32,363 bases of DNA, from contig BFEA01000228.1 of the NCBI GenBank assembly GCA_003427395.1, forward strand, positions 1,415,507-1,447,869, read 5' to 3'. The position numbers and the translations under genes are program-made. This document shows, piece by piece, positions 1 through 7,899 of the stretch. The notes under the pieces were generated by a model. That model was not told the origin of the DNA and made no database searches. It saw only the letters and a list, made by a program, of their open reading frames with translations. The first letter of the stretch is position 1; the number at the start of each line of letters is the position of its first letter. This DNA is from Chara braunii. Lineage: Eukaryota; Streptophyta; Charophyceae; Charales; Characeae.

Positions 1-1331
1 AATGGGGGTTGGGGAGGTATGCTTTTGTTTTTTTGAATAATTTAATTTCGGCCCCAAAAGAGTGTGGACGCGCAGCCGCAAAGGCGTTGAAGGGTCTGTT
101 GGCGCCTCGGGGAAGGTAGGCGTGGCAACAGATGAAGGGCGGGTGAGCGAAGGAGGTCTGGAGAGTTGCTGTCACACGTGTCGTTATCGACGACGACGAA
201 AGGCGAACAAGCGACGCAGGGGCCCGTCCGTCTTCTCCATCTTGTCGATGTGTTTGCGCCCCCTCCCGCATAAAGGTCGTCTGTTTGCGGCTTCTCCAAC
301 ACTGAAGGGCGCCGCACATGCTGCACACCGATCACAACCACACGGGACGCCTTGTGGCTTTTGTCCTCGTCGCGCCGCACCGTGATCGCGTGCTCGCCGT
401 TTTTTCTCAGTCCTCCTCGTCTGGGACTTCTTCAGTGTCGTCGACGATCATCGCTGTTGATCGTCTCGCCATCTCGTGACGTCGACATTCCGCGCCATGT
501 AAAGCGCTCTCCGCGGAGCAGTGTGGGCAGAGTTTATGTCCTTCTGGCGCGAACGTCGACGTCGCGCTGCTGTGTGTGGCGAGGGCGGTTCTTCATCGTC
601 GGTGTGAACGCGGCCGATTGAGGTATACCAATCCATTCGCACGGCGCAGTTCGCGGCCTGTTAGCAGAACTACCATTGGCGGGGCACTATCTCTTTGTCG
701 TCGCGGATCTCTCTCGCCACGTGTCGATTCATCGTCGTCTGCGTTGTCTTCTTTCCGCTGCAGAGTTGTCTCGCCTATGCCGCCCAACGACTTTGGCGCA
801 CCTGGACGCCTTGCTCCTCTATGCGACAAAAGCGCTTGTTCCTCGTCTTCGCGAACGCAGGCGTAGACACGAGCGATCCACAGAGGGAAGCAGGAACCAT
901 GTCTGCGCGAGCCGGCGCCCGTGGCAAGAAGCGAGAAATCGTCCAGGCAGACACTCAGGGGCGGGAAAGGGGTCGGCGGCATGTCGCCAAGGCAAAGAGG
1001 CTTCGTTAAGGAGAAGCATCAGGAAGCGTGCCTCTTCGACGAGGACGGACTTGGGCGACACCTGACGAAGACGACGACGAAGACGTGTTCACGACGGAGG
1101 AAGAAGCAGTAGAGACCACCGTGTCGGCCCCTAAGGGAAGCAATCTTCAACGGCCGTCTGATCAGAGCGCTGCAAGGAGATTGCTGACGCCCCCTCCGGA
1201 GGCGCAGCAAGCGTGTGGCCATGAAACCCCGAAGGCGAAGGAGGTTGTCGTCGACGTCGGCGGTGAGGACGACGAACCGTTGGAAAGTTGGCGGCAACAC
1301 AATGTCGCACAAGGCGCCACGATGACAACAC
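1..1331. other. GC-rich left part of the Harbinger element, no firm gene
   Basis: This stretch lies beyond the 3' end of the minus-strand transposase and has the same GC-rich, GTCGTC/GACGAC-rich composition as the right side of the element (7120-8200). Many overlapping frames are open on both strands, which is expected from composition alone. One plus-strand frame from 1028 encodes an acidic segment (DEDDDEDVFTTEEEAVETT) and converges on the transposase. PIF/Harbinger elements normally carry a second, Myb/SANT-like ORF, and this would be its expected place, but no Myb-type tryptophan pattern is visible. The opposite terminal repeat was not found, so the element probably begins outside the window. 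Confidence 0.35.
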
Positions 1332-1964
1332 TCAAGATACGTGGCTCGACTGAAGAAAGGTCACTTCAGGGTGGGCTGCCCTCCACGCCGTCTTTGCCGC
1401 GTCCGCGCAACACGGCTGGTCCGCCAAAGCATGCCTCAGGGCCAACGCTTCCGTCGTCGACGTCATCATCGACACAGGCTGAAGGGGCTCCTCCATCCCC
1501 AGGTCCACACGACGTCGCACACCATTAGCATCGACCTCCCATAGCAGATTCTCGCCGAAGGGGATTCCTGCGTCGATCAATATGTTGTGGAATATACAGA
1601 CGGTGGTGAACTGTTGCGGAAGCATGTCCAGGTTTGTCTTGTGTGTCCGCAGAAACAGCCGCCACATGCCCTTCAGCCTGCCGAACGCCCTCTCCACTAC
1701 TCCCCTCGCCACCTTCTGCTTGTTGTCAAACCGCTCCTCGTCGACGTGCTGATTGATGCCTCCATACGGGACGACCATCCATTCCGAAAGGGGGTAGTCA
1801 TTGTCCGACAGGACGTACCCGTTCGTCTTCACACCGAATGGCAGTGCCACGGGGGGACCACGAAACAACGACCCCTCCTCCACGCGCTGCGACGGGCTGG
1901 ACAGCTGAGGCGCCGTGATGTCGTGGCAGCTACCTGGGTATCCCATGTGCACGTCGAGCACACG
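1332..1964 (-). pseudogene. PIF/Harbinger transposase, C-terminal half (split gene)
   Basis: This is the C-terminal half of a DDE_Tnp_4-type transposase, which cuts and integrates a DNA transposon. From the break inward one reads DVHMGYPGSCHD, then SDNDYPL before a WMVVPYGG segment (equivalent to the family's GDxGYPL...PY block with the second catalytic Asp), then RGVVERAFGRLKG. The last contains the third catalytic residue, the Glu of the VERxFGxLK motif, and is followed by FHNILI. The reading frame runs into inserted DNA on the high-coordinate side, so the apparent start there is not a true start. The stop is at 1332-1334. The N-terminal half lies 5.15 kb away at 7117-7899 on the same strand. 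This half has no internal stop, unlike the N-terminal half. Confidence 0.9.
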
Positions 1965-1974
1965 CTGTTGGGGC

Positions 1975-1996
1975 AAATACCCTGACAAGGGTATTT
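1975..1996. repeat. Subterminal hairpin, left end of the insertion
   Basis: AAATACCC (1975-1982) and GGGTATTT (1989-1996) form a perfect 8-bp stem with a 6-nt loop, nine bases inside the TGTTG terminus. Confidence 0.8.
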
Positions 1997-2012
1997 ACCG
2001 GGGTTTTTCAAC

Positions 2013-2097
2013 GTCGGACGTCGTCCGACTTCTGTGTTGAATTGAAGGACTTGATGAGACGATGTTTGCCAAAAGTTTATTCAGACCTGACCTATGA
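2013..2097 (+). repeat. Left arm of an ~85-bp internal inverted repeat
   Basis: This arm holds a hairpin (GTCGGAC, loop GTC, GTCCGAC, 2013-2029), then GACTTGATGAGACG, then a TTTATTC...GACCTATGA segment. The same order occurs in inverse orientation at 6302-6387. Similarity is patchy (I estimate about 60 percent), but the long exact block and the hairpin occupy the same places in both arms. Confidence 0.6.
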
Positions 2098-2487
2098 CTG
2101 ACAGATTAAAAGTTCGAACGTTAGTCCGAACGCGTATGGCGTCCAGGAGTAACGGATGTGAAAGGTGATGCTCTGTTTTGTCGAAGCCGCAGGTATGTGC
2201 GGACATGGGAACGGTAAAACTATACCTATTCCATCTAAATAATGTCGCGCGGCTTAGGAATGGGGAGTTTTTTTTCTCGGCCGCAGAAGTTGGCATCAAG
2301 CCAGGGGGCTGACATGCCAATGCCACGCGTCCTACCAACGGGGTAAGGCCTGCCGGCAAGGCCTGCAAGGTCGCGGGCAGGCGGGCAGGCGGGCAGGGCC
2401 TGTAATGCCACAAGCAGGCGGGACCTGCAAAGCCCCGGCATGAGGCATAGGGGATAACGGTTGGGCAAGCTTTTCTTATAAAAGAGC

Positions 2488-2515
2488 AGCTCCTATCACT
2501 GTCGTGATAGGAGCT
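2488..2515. repeat. 12-bp perfect hairpin
   Basis: AGCTCCTATCAC (2488-2499) pairs perfectly with 2504-2515 across a 4-nt loop (TGTC). It is the first of the dense hairpin series and overlaps the start of the tRNA-like head described next. Confidence 0.85.
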
Positions 2516-2752
2516 AGCCCGGTAGGTTACGGTACTGAACTCTCACCTGATAGTGTCTGGGATCGAATCCAATATGCCGCACCTCCGGGCTCGCTCCTTT
2601 AGGAGCAGCCCAACAATCTGGCGCGGCATTTTCGGTCGTGCGATCGATGAGATCACACGGCTGAAAACAGCCGCGCGCAGATTAGTCTGGCCCTTGCGCA
2701 AGGATGACACGCATAAATCGCGAAATGGTCGGAAAAAAAAAAAAAAAAAAAA
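2508..2752 (+). mobile_element. Chimeric SINE-like unit: tRNA-like head, U6 tail, poly(A)
   Basis: The head has a good RNA polymerase III A-box (TAGCCCGGTAGG, from about 2515) and, some 40 bases downstream, a B-box-like GGATCGAATCC that differs from GGTTCGAATCC by one base, so it resembles a tRNA gene. It is followed by short hairpins (GCTCCTTTAGGAGC and CGGCTGAAAACAGCCG) and then by about 54 bases matching the 3' half of U6 snRNA (2679-2732). It ends in 20 A residues (2733-2752). The layout fits a SINE or template-switch retrocopy moved by a LINE. No target duplication was resolved. Confidence 0.6.
2679..2732 (+). pseudogene. U6 snRNA-derived fragment (3' half)
   Basis: The sequence contains GATTAG, TGGCCC, TGCGCAAGGATGACACGCA, TAAATCG and GAAATGGTC in the order of the U6 spliceosomal RNA (ACAGAGA-downstream region, internal stem-loop and 3' end). 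I count roughly nine-tenths identity to the plant/animal consensus I remember. The 5' half, with the 5' stem-loop and ACAGAGA box, is absent. A poly(A) rather than a poly(T) terminator follows, so this is a retro-fragment and not a functional U6 gene. Confidence 0.85.
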
Positions 2753-2871
2753 GGGTTTGGAAAAATCTCGTCGAATCCCACACGGGATTTGAGCTTGGGG
2801 CTGCATGACAGAACCGTGGCTTTCAGCCACGATGTGACCGTTGGCATAAGCCAACGGGCATAGTTAGGAGG

Positions 2872-2913
<42 letters not shown>
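2753..2913 (-). mobile_element. tRNA-like hairpin trio next to a 42-nt poly(A)
   Basis: On the minus strand three perfect hairpins follow each other like tRNA arms: CGTTGGC/GCCAACG, then CGTGG with loop CTGAAAG and CCACG (an anticodon-arm geometry with GAA in the anticodon position), then AATCCC/GGGATT with CTCAAATCC nearby resembling a T loop. On the plus strand the unit ends in 42 A residues (2872-2913). A B-box-like sequence can be read on either strand because the arm is palindromic, so the transcribed strand is uncertain. I read it as a tRNA-derived SINE remnant. Confidence 0.45.
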
Positions 2914-2914
<1 letters not shown>

Positions 2915-2960
2915 ATCCAACAAAAACAAAAACAAAGCAAAACAAAACAAAAACGAACTA
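2914..2960. repeat. (CAAAA)n simple repeat
   Basis: A run of CAAAA/CAAAAA units directly follows the long poly(A). It looks like a degenerate extension of a retroelement tail. Confidence 0.8.
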
Positions 2961-2969
2961 AAATAGGAG

Positions 2970-3410
2970 GCGCCATGTGGCGCTATGAGAAGTGTTTGGG
3001 GCATTTCAAGCCCCAGTGTATTGGACAGTCGCCTGTGAAAACGGGCGACCGTTTTTCTCTGCTGCAGGGTAAGTTTTTGTTTTTTTCTTTTCAGTCTTTT
3101 TGTTTTTAAATTTTCTTTAGATTTCTTCTTTTAGATTCACTTCATATTTTCTTATTTTAATTTTGTTTTTAGATTCTTTTGTTTCCCTCCCCCCCCATTT
3201 CTGTTCGTGAGTTCCCTAAGGCACCCGTTCGTTTCAACGAACGAGTTGCCTTCCCATCGGTAGGATGGGCAAAATCGGATGTATCTGCCGCGGTACGCGG
3301 CTACATCCGGGCATGGGTTTTGGGACCTTGTACTCGAGTTACGAGGGACTCTCTCCACACGCTTTGAGTAGTTTTCAGTCGCGATAAACGGTCGCGACTG
3401 TCGGGGTTTC

Positions 3411-3413
<3 letters not shown>
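2970..3413. repeat. Hairpin module with T-rich and C-run spacer (copy 1)
   Basis: A series of hairpins (GCGCCA/TGGCGC, GGGGC/GCCCC, GTCGCC/GGGCGAC) ends in ACGGGCGACCGTTTTT (3041-3056). About 120 bases of T-rich DNA and a C-run follow. Further hairpins come next: CGTTCGTT/AACGAACG (3226-3243), CCCATC/GATGGG, a two-tier stem CGGATGTA...TACATCCG enclosing GCCGCG/CGCGGC (3276-3309), and CAGTCGCGA/TCGCGACTG (3376-3400). The same order (ACGGGC-rCCGTTTTT, T-rich tract, C-run, hairpins) recurs from 3598. No coding signal was seen. Confidence 0.55.

Positions 3414-3457
<44 letters not shown>
3414..3457. repeat. (AG)n microsatellite
   Basis: About 20 AG dinucleotides run without interruption between two hairpin clusters. 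Confidence 0.9.
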
Positions 3458-3459
<2 letters not shown>

Positions 3460-3960
3460 ATCCCACCTCGCGCCGAGCCCTGCTATGAAACAGGCAGGAG
3501 GGCATGAAGCGCCTGTACCTGGCGTCGAAGGCCCCTAGGTACGGGCGCGCTCATGAGAGGTGATGGGGACTGCTGGTCCCCATCATGTATGACCTGCGCC
3601 CGTGACAACGGGCAGCCGTTTTTTTTGCACAAGATTTTAAGTTTCTTTGTTTTCCTATATTTTATTTCTTCTTTTATTTATTATTCCCCCCCACCTTGTT
3701 GGCTCCAGCATTAAAGGCTGCGCCCGTTCGTTTAGCAACGGGCAGCAGTCTGATGTTCAACACCTGTATCCGATACTTAAGGTGTGCCGGATACAGGCGT
3801 GAGTAGCATATGGGAGCAGGGGGAGAAGACCCTGCTGAGCTTGACTCTGGTTCGGCTCTGTGAAATGACTTAGGGGGCGGCGTGTTGCTCCCTGCACAGA
3901 GAAACGAGGGGGCAGGAGGGGTAAAAAGAAAGAGAAAGAAAAGATAAGAAAAAAAAAGGT
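3458..3960. repeat. Hairpin module with T-rich and C-run spacer (copy 2)
   Basis: Perfect stems include TGATGGGGAC/GTCCCCATCA (3561-3585, 10 bp), GCCCGT/ACGGGC (3598-3613), GCCCGT/ACGGGC again (3722-3743) and CCTGTATCCG/CGGATACAGG (3763-3797, 10 bp). ACGGGCAGCCGTTTTT at 3608-3623 matches 14 of 16 bases of the copy-1 motif at 3041-3056. A T-rich tract and a C-run follow it, as in copy 1. Confidence 0.55.
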
Positions 3961-4345
3961 AACGGCCACGTACGTGGCCGTGGTCGTGGACTAGGTCCAG
4001 CCCCTAGAAGGTTATAGGGGCTGATGGGACAGTGCCTATTCAGTTGAACAGCCAGTCCTGAAATGGCTGCGTACAACCATTTCGAGTGGCACCTGGCCTG
4101 GGAAGCGGCCAGGTGCTCTTGGGAACTGATGACCCTGGCTCCCCAAAGGGGAAACCAAGGCACTGAGCCCCTGGCCGTTCATTTAGATTAAGGGTCAGGA
4201 GCTCTGACGAATTTTTGCCTGGCTGTGGGCAAAGCAGCTGCCCACATGCCTTCGACTGGCTATAAAAGTCAGCACTCCACCCAGCAGCATCACACTTGTG
4301 GCAGTGCTGCTGGGGCATTCACTTGAGTGAATGCTGGCTGGCTGC
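3961..4345. repeat. Dense cluster of 9-10 bp perfect hairpins
   Basis: Within 385 bases I find a 20-base palindrome (3962-3981) and four long stems: CAGCCCCTA/TAGGGGCTG (3998-4023), GCACCTGGCC/GGCCAGGTGC (4089-4116), CCCAGCAGCA/TGCTGCTGGG (4280-4314) and GCATTCACT/AGTGAATGC (4315-4334). There are also shorter stems such as CAGCCA/TGGCTG and TGTGGGC/GCCCACA. Stems differ from one another in sequence. No ORF with conserved content overlaps them. Confidence 0.8.
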
Positions 4346-4552
4346 TGCCTGTTGCTGGAGAAGGGCGGTGCTGCCGGTGGAGGGGCTGAGGTGGAGAGTG
4401 GAGGTCTGCAGGTTGGAGGAGAGGCTGCCATAGCCGCCGTGCTGCGGGGTGCCAACAGGAGGTATTGCCGTTTGCGGCAGGGTTATTCGGCAAGCGGTGC
4501 AGGGGAAACTTTGCCCGTTTTGCACGGCGGCGGCAGTGTATTTTTGTCAGTA

Positions 4553-4740
4553 CTGCGGAAGCGCTGCCGAAATTTTGCGGTGGCTGCGCAGGTTGTAACG
4601 AGGGTGCGGCGGAATAGCTGCCGAAATTTTGTCGCGGCTGCACAAGTTTTAACGGCGGTGGTGCGGAAGCGCTGCCGAAATTTTGCGGCGGCTGCACAGG
4701 ATTTAACGGCAGTGGTGCGGAATTGCTGCTGGTTGTTTTT
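4553..4740. repeat. 54-bp tandem repeat, three full units plus a partial
   Basis: Units begin at 4553, 4607, 4661 and (partial) 4715, each carrying CTGCCGAAATTTTG about 10 bases in. The 54-bp period is a multiple of three, so repeats appear in translation on both strands. On the minus strand (inside an open frame at 4290-4865) each unit gives a proline- and glutamine-rich 18-residue repeat containing VQPPQNFGS. On the plus strand it gives RCRNFxAAAQ. Frame preservation favours coding but does not prove it. No known domain is recognised, and the flanks are hairpin DNA. Confidence 0.85.
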
Positions 4741-5079
4741 GGCACGTCGGCAACAATATTGTGAGAGAAGATTGATACGGGTTTTGTGTCAGTGGAGATA
4801 GTTTTGTGTCTGATCTGGCGCTGGTGTTGCGGGCCAACCGTGGTACCGGTTTGACAGCGCAGCAAGCAGTGGTCCGCATATTTTTTTTTTGTGCGTGGGC
4901 TGGTGACATGAGGAGGACCCGGAGTGAGTGCCCGCGACAGTGACTATTGGAGTTGCAGCGCTTACGGTTGCGCCAGAAGACAACCTTATTTTTGGAAGGC
5001 TCGCGACACATGCAGTTTCAACCAGGGCCACCTTTATTTTTTTGGCGGCGTGCAGCGCAAGCGGGATTTGAGAGTGGGA

Positions 5080-5560
5080 CCATCCAGTGCTGTGGCGTTG
5101 ACGTGGGACAGCCTGGGACCATTTTGGGACCAGGTGAGACTGATCTTGAAGATCGAAACCGACATATTGTGGTGGCTATTATGAGTGTACGTGGTACCTG
5201 GAGAAGGCGTGGACTTGCGATTGGTTGAGAGTATCCTTGGTAAGGGAAGTACAGTTGAGACTGTTGGCATCACATGGGACTCATTGTTGGGAACACCCTC
5301 CTAGAGGGTTATCTCACTTGAGTCTTGCTGTGGAGGTGACTTTCGCTCATACGAGCACTTGGAGGGTGAGGTGGTCGTCGTTCAGTAGAACGACCACGAG
5401 TTGTGAAGTTGTGAGCTGTATATTTCCAGCTTCAACGGCGGTCGCTTTCTCAACTCTGATTGGAATACTACTCGACTTTCTTGAGTGAGCCAGATCTAAC
5501 TTCACTCAAGGTCAGTTGAATGACACAAACTTTCCTTCACACCTGTGTGAACCCGCACTT
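5080..5560. repeat. Second dense hairpin cluster
   Basis: Stems include ACAGT/ACTGT, ACCCTC/GAGGGT (about 5292-5306), GTGGTCGT/ACGACCAC (5371-5397), CTTGAGTGA/TCACTCAAG (5480-5510, 9 bp) and TTCACAC/GTGTGAA (5536-5551). The GTGGTCGT hairpin becomes a perfect 10-bp stem if one duplicated GTC is bulged. No protein signal is seen here. Confidence 0.7.
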
Positions 5561-6301
5561 TGCTTAACCTTGTGGTTTTGAATGTTCAAAAGAAAAGGCA
5601 GAGGAAAGTTGTGTGAGTCATGCATGTGAATGAAAAAGTCTGACTTGAATCTGGGATTGTACTGGCTTGTTTTGAACTTGTTTTTTTTGCATGTTGTGCA
5701 GGTAGGTAGAAGGATACTTGCTATGAAGATTGGTATTGCGTATTTGGGATGGAGAAAGGGATTATCTTGTGTCTATCTTTCGCTTGCCTGCGTGACAAAA
5801 GTACTCGAATTCTGAAATGGGTAATTTCAACGGGTGCCATGGGAAAAAAAATTGTGAATAAAAAGAAAATGCAGTCAATCGGACTTAGCATGTTTCCAGG
5901 ATTGACACATTTCATCCGGAATGACCTTCTATATCTATACCTGTCAAAGTGATTCTCATTCTCTATCTCATTCAATTTCTTTACGTCTAAGTTACCATGA
6001 ACCGAGAAGGGATGAGAATATGAAAACTACTTGCGGTGAGCGCGTTCCCTTTTCTTTAGGAAGCATCCAAGGTGGGGGTTCGTATGCTTACGGAGCCGGC
6101 CCTGTTATCGACTTGGAGTGGCCCGACCTCTGAGATCTGGGTCTCCCGGCTCAGGCGAGGGGAAGGAGTATCCACAGACCAGTTCCTAGAGGAAGAGGCA
6201 TGCAACACGTCAAACAAAGCCCCTGATCAAGAATCATCCGCGAAGCAACCTGTCATCCAGGAAGATTGAGCAAATATGGAGACAGGCGCATGCGTGTTTA
6301 A
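5561..6301. other. Unassigned interior of the insertion
   Basis: This is AT-richer DNA with no recognisable protein or RNA. Short frames of 60-85 codons are open on both strands but have no domain. One small hairpin (TGAAAT/ATTTCA near 5812) continues the local pattern. Confidence 0.5.
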
Positions 6302-6387
6302 TCATAGGTCGGCTTTAGTTGGAATAAATAACTTTGGCGGCGCGTCTCATCAAGTCAGAACTAAGGCAGTCCGACTACCTTGTCGGC
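6302..6387 (-). repeat. Right arm of the ~85-bp internal inverted repeat
   Basis: Read on the minus strand it shows a hairpin (CCGAC...GTCGG, 6371-6386), then GACTTGATGAGACG, then a TTTATTC-like segment and GACCTATGA, matching 2013-2097. It lies about 700 bases inside the right end of the insertion, so it is not itself a terminus. Confidence 0.55.
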
Positions 6388-7078
6388 TGCATCAATGTTA
6401 TTATCGATAGTCAACTTCTCGTTGGTGATTGTATGCTTGTTCTTATGGAATTCGACCCAGGGTGGTCGGGTTGTTTTTGATATCGTGTTGTTGGTCGTAC
6501 CATATGATGATTCTTATTTTTTCAGTAATCATTTCAGATTGGGCATGTTCCTGTCGACTACAGTCGACTCCTTTTGGAGATATTATGTGTGTTTGTTAAA
6601 ACTTTCTTTCTGACTGTGTGTTTAAGGGACTAGGATTAATTTTATGGTTTTACGCTTGGTTGAGACCGTCCTAGTCGACCGGCGCCCGTTTCGTACTTAG
6701 GAGATCAGCGCCCTAAGGAACGAACGACGTTCGGGCCCACTTGGCGTTAACCAACGTATGTATACTACGGTGAACGAGCAAACGCCCTCGGCTGACCTAC
6801 CTTTGCAATTGCATCTAAAAGCTTTCGCACGTGGGTCAGTAGCTCGGTAGGGATACGCCCCTAAGGGTGGTGACAGCCCCTTAGGGAAGGTAGCTTATGC
6901 CCTGCGGGAACCTATCTTGTCGTAGGGGACCGCGGGATGTATTGCTGGCGCACCCGGCCAGAGCGGCGAAGGAGCGATGCAACCGCGTCCGTCTCGGCGG
7001 TTCGCGGGATATTTATGCGTCATTCCCAAGTTGTTTCGGATTTTGTTTTGTTTATCTCCTACGTGACATGGCCGGGAG
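6388..7078. other. Right interior of the insertion with a tRNA-like A-box
   Basis: TAGCTCGGTAGGGATACG near 6839 resembles a pol III A-box and is close to the head at 2515, but no convincing B-box follows. Palindromes include GTCGAC TACA GTCGAC (about 6553) and CCTAAGG/CCTTAGG (about 6865-6890). The last 200 bases turn GC-rich. No coding sequence is recognised. Confidence 0.35.
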
Positions 7079-7100
7079 GGCCCTCGTTCACGCGAGGGCC
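7079..7100. repeat. Subterminal hairpin, right end of the insertion
   Basis: GGCCCTCG (7079-7086) and CGAGGGCC (7093-7100) form a perfect 8-bp stem with a 6-nt loop, 16 bases inside the CAACA terminus. It mirrors the 8-bp, 6-nt-loop hairpin at the left end. Confidence 0.8.
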
Positions 7101-7116
7101 GATGCGCTCGACAACA

Positions 7117-7899
7117 CAAGTCCAGGTCGACGACAACCTGCGCGACGATGGAGAAACTGCGCTTCATGTCGTAGTAGTTTTCGCTCGGAGCGTTCGCCGG
7201 CTTGTCCACGTTGATGTGAGTACAATCAATGCAACCGTGGCAGTTGGGGAACCCTTTATCAGCGAACGCCCGCAGAACCACGAGTTTACGAACTCCAGTT
7301 GGCCACGAGATCTTCTCTCCGAACACCCTCAGCAGCGCGACAGTAACGTCGCGGACGGCAACCAGGCCAGAAGCTCGTCCAATCTCGAAGTTGCACGTGT
7401 TGCTCTCGTACGTCTCCCCTGTAGTCCACATGTACAGTGTGTACGCCACAATCTGGTCCGACTGCTAAGGCTCCCTCTAGAACGTGACCCTCCGCTGAAG
7501 ATGAGGCGCACACGCCTTTGCGATCTCCCGGAACACTCGCGGCGACATTCTTAGCTTATCCCGGAAGTGGTCGTCTGTGGCGTCGTCGCATTGCTTGAGG
7601 TCTTCCCACATGGTTCATGTCCTGCGCTTCACCCACCACCACGGCGTCGTACGAGGAATCACTCCGCAACCCAACGCGTGGCACAGTTGAACAACAGCCT
7701 CCGACGTCGCCACGTATTCGACCCCATCGTCCGGACCTTGCGTCAATGTCCTCCGTCTACTCGCGCGCAACTGCTCCTTCAGTCGCCCCAGCGCCCTCTC
7801 CTGTTGACATCGAAGAACGATTGAGGACACGATTGCCGCCACGGCCTGCAGCTCCCGAGGCGTCAACACATGACATCTACCCTCTTCGCCGCCCTCCAT
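7117..7899 (-). pseudogene. PIF/Harbinger transposase, N-terminal half (split, with stops)
   Basis: The likely start is the ATG at 7897-7899 (MEGGEEGRCH). The N-terminal part has WEDLKQCDDATDDHFRDKLR and a VFREIAKACAPHL helix, typical of the region ahead of the DDE fold. A YTLYMWTTG segment follows, and then GFPNCHGCIDCTHI, where the Asp of the family's GxxDGTHI is the first catalytic residue. Next come YYDMKRSFSIVAQVVVDLD. In-frame stops lie at 7615-7617 (TGA), 7477-7479 (TAG) and 7465-7467 (TAG), so translation is broken even apart from the insertion. The frame resumes at 1964 in the second half. The two halves together would be about 480 residues, normal for the family. Confidence 0.9.

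Larger units (their letters stand above)
1965..7116. mobile_element. 5.15-kb hairpin-rich insertion inside the transposase gene
   Basis: Removing this segment joins the two transposase halves at adjacent codons (Leu at 7117-7119, Arg at 1962-1964) in the same frame, so it behaves as a single insertion. Its ends read TGTTGGGGC (from 1966) and GCTCGACAACA (to 7116), a 5-bp inverted repeat with TG...CA termini. No target duplication longer than one base is visible. Each end has a subterminal hairpin (1975-1996 and 7079-7100). The interior has no recognisable transposase, integrase or reverse transcriptase. It contains tRNA-like pieces, a U6-derived fragment, poly(A) tracts, T-rich modules, an AG microsatellite, 54-bp tandem repeats and dozens of short perfect hairpins. 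TG...CA termini recall LTR elements, but no pair of direct LTRs was found, so its class is open. Confidence 0.65.

Noticed and set aside
1028-1528. 166-codon plus-strand frame as a second Harbinger protein
   Set aside because: Its second half is the shadow of the transposase on the other strand, and the acidic first half has no Myb-type tryptophans. Kept only as a possibility within the 1-1331 entry.
2049-2075. Hammerhead ribozyme core (CTTGATGAGACG)
   Set aside because: The catalytic CUGAUGAG is not intact, and no GAAA-containing second strand with the right stems was found.
2679-2732. Functional U6 snRNA gene
   Set aside because: The 5' half and upstream pol III promoter are missing, and a poly(A) replaces the T-terminator.
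4331-4801. 156-codon plus-strand frame as a gene
   Set aside because: Repeats of 54 bases keep several frames open on both strands, and the content is low-complexity with no domain.
5285-5310. Second LTR of the insertion, because TGTTGGG plus a hairpin recurs here
   Set aside because: Similarity to the left end stops after the first dozen bases, and the hairpins differ. No direct LTR pair could be aligned.
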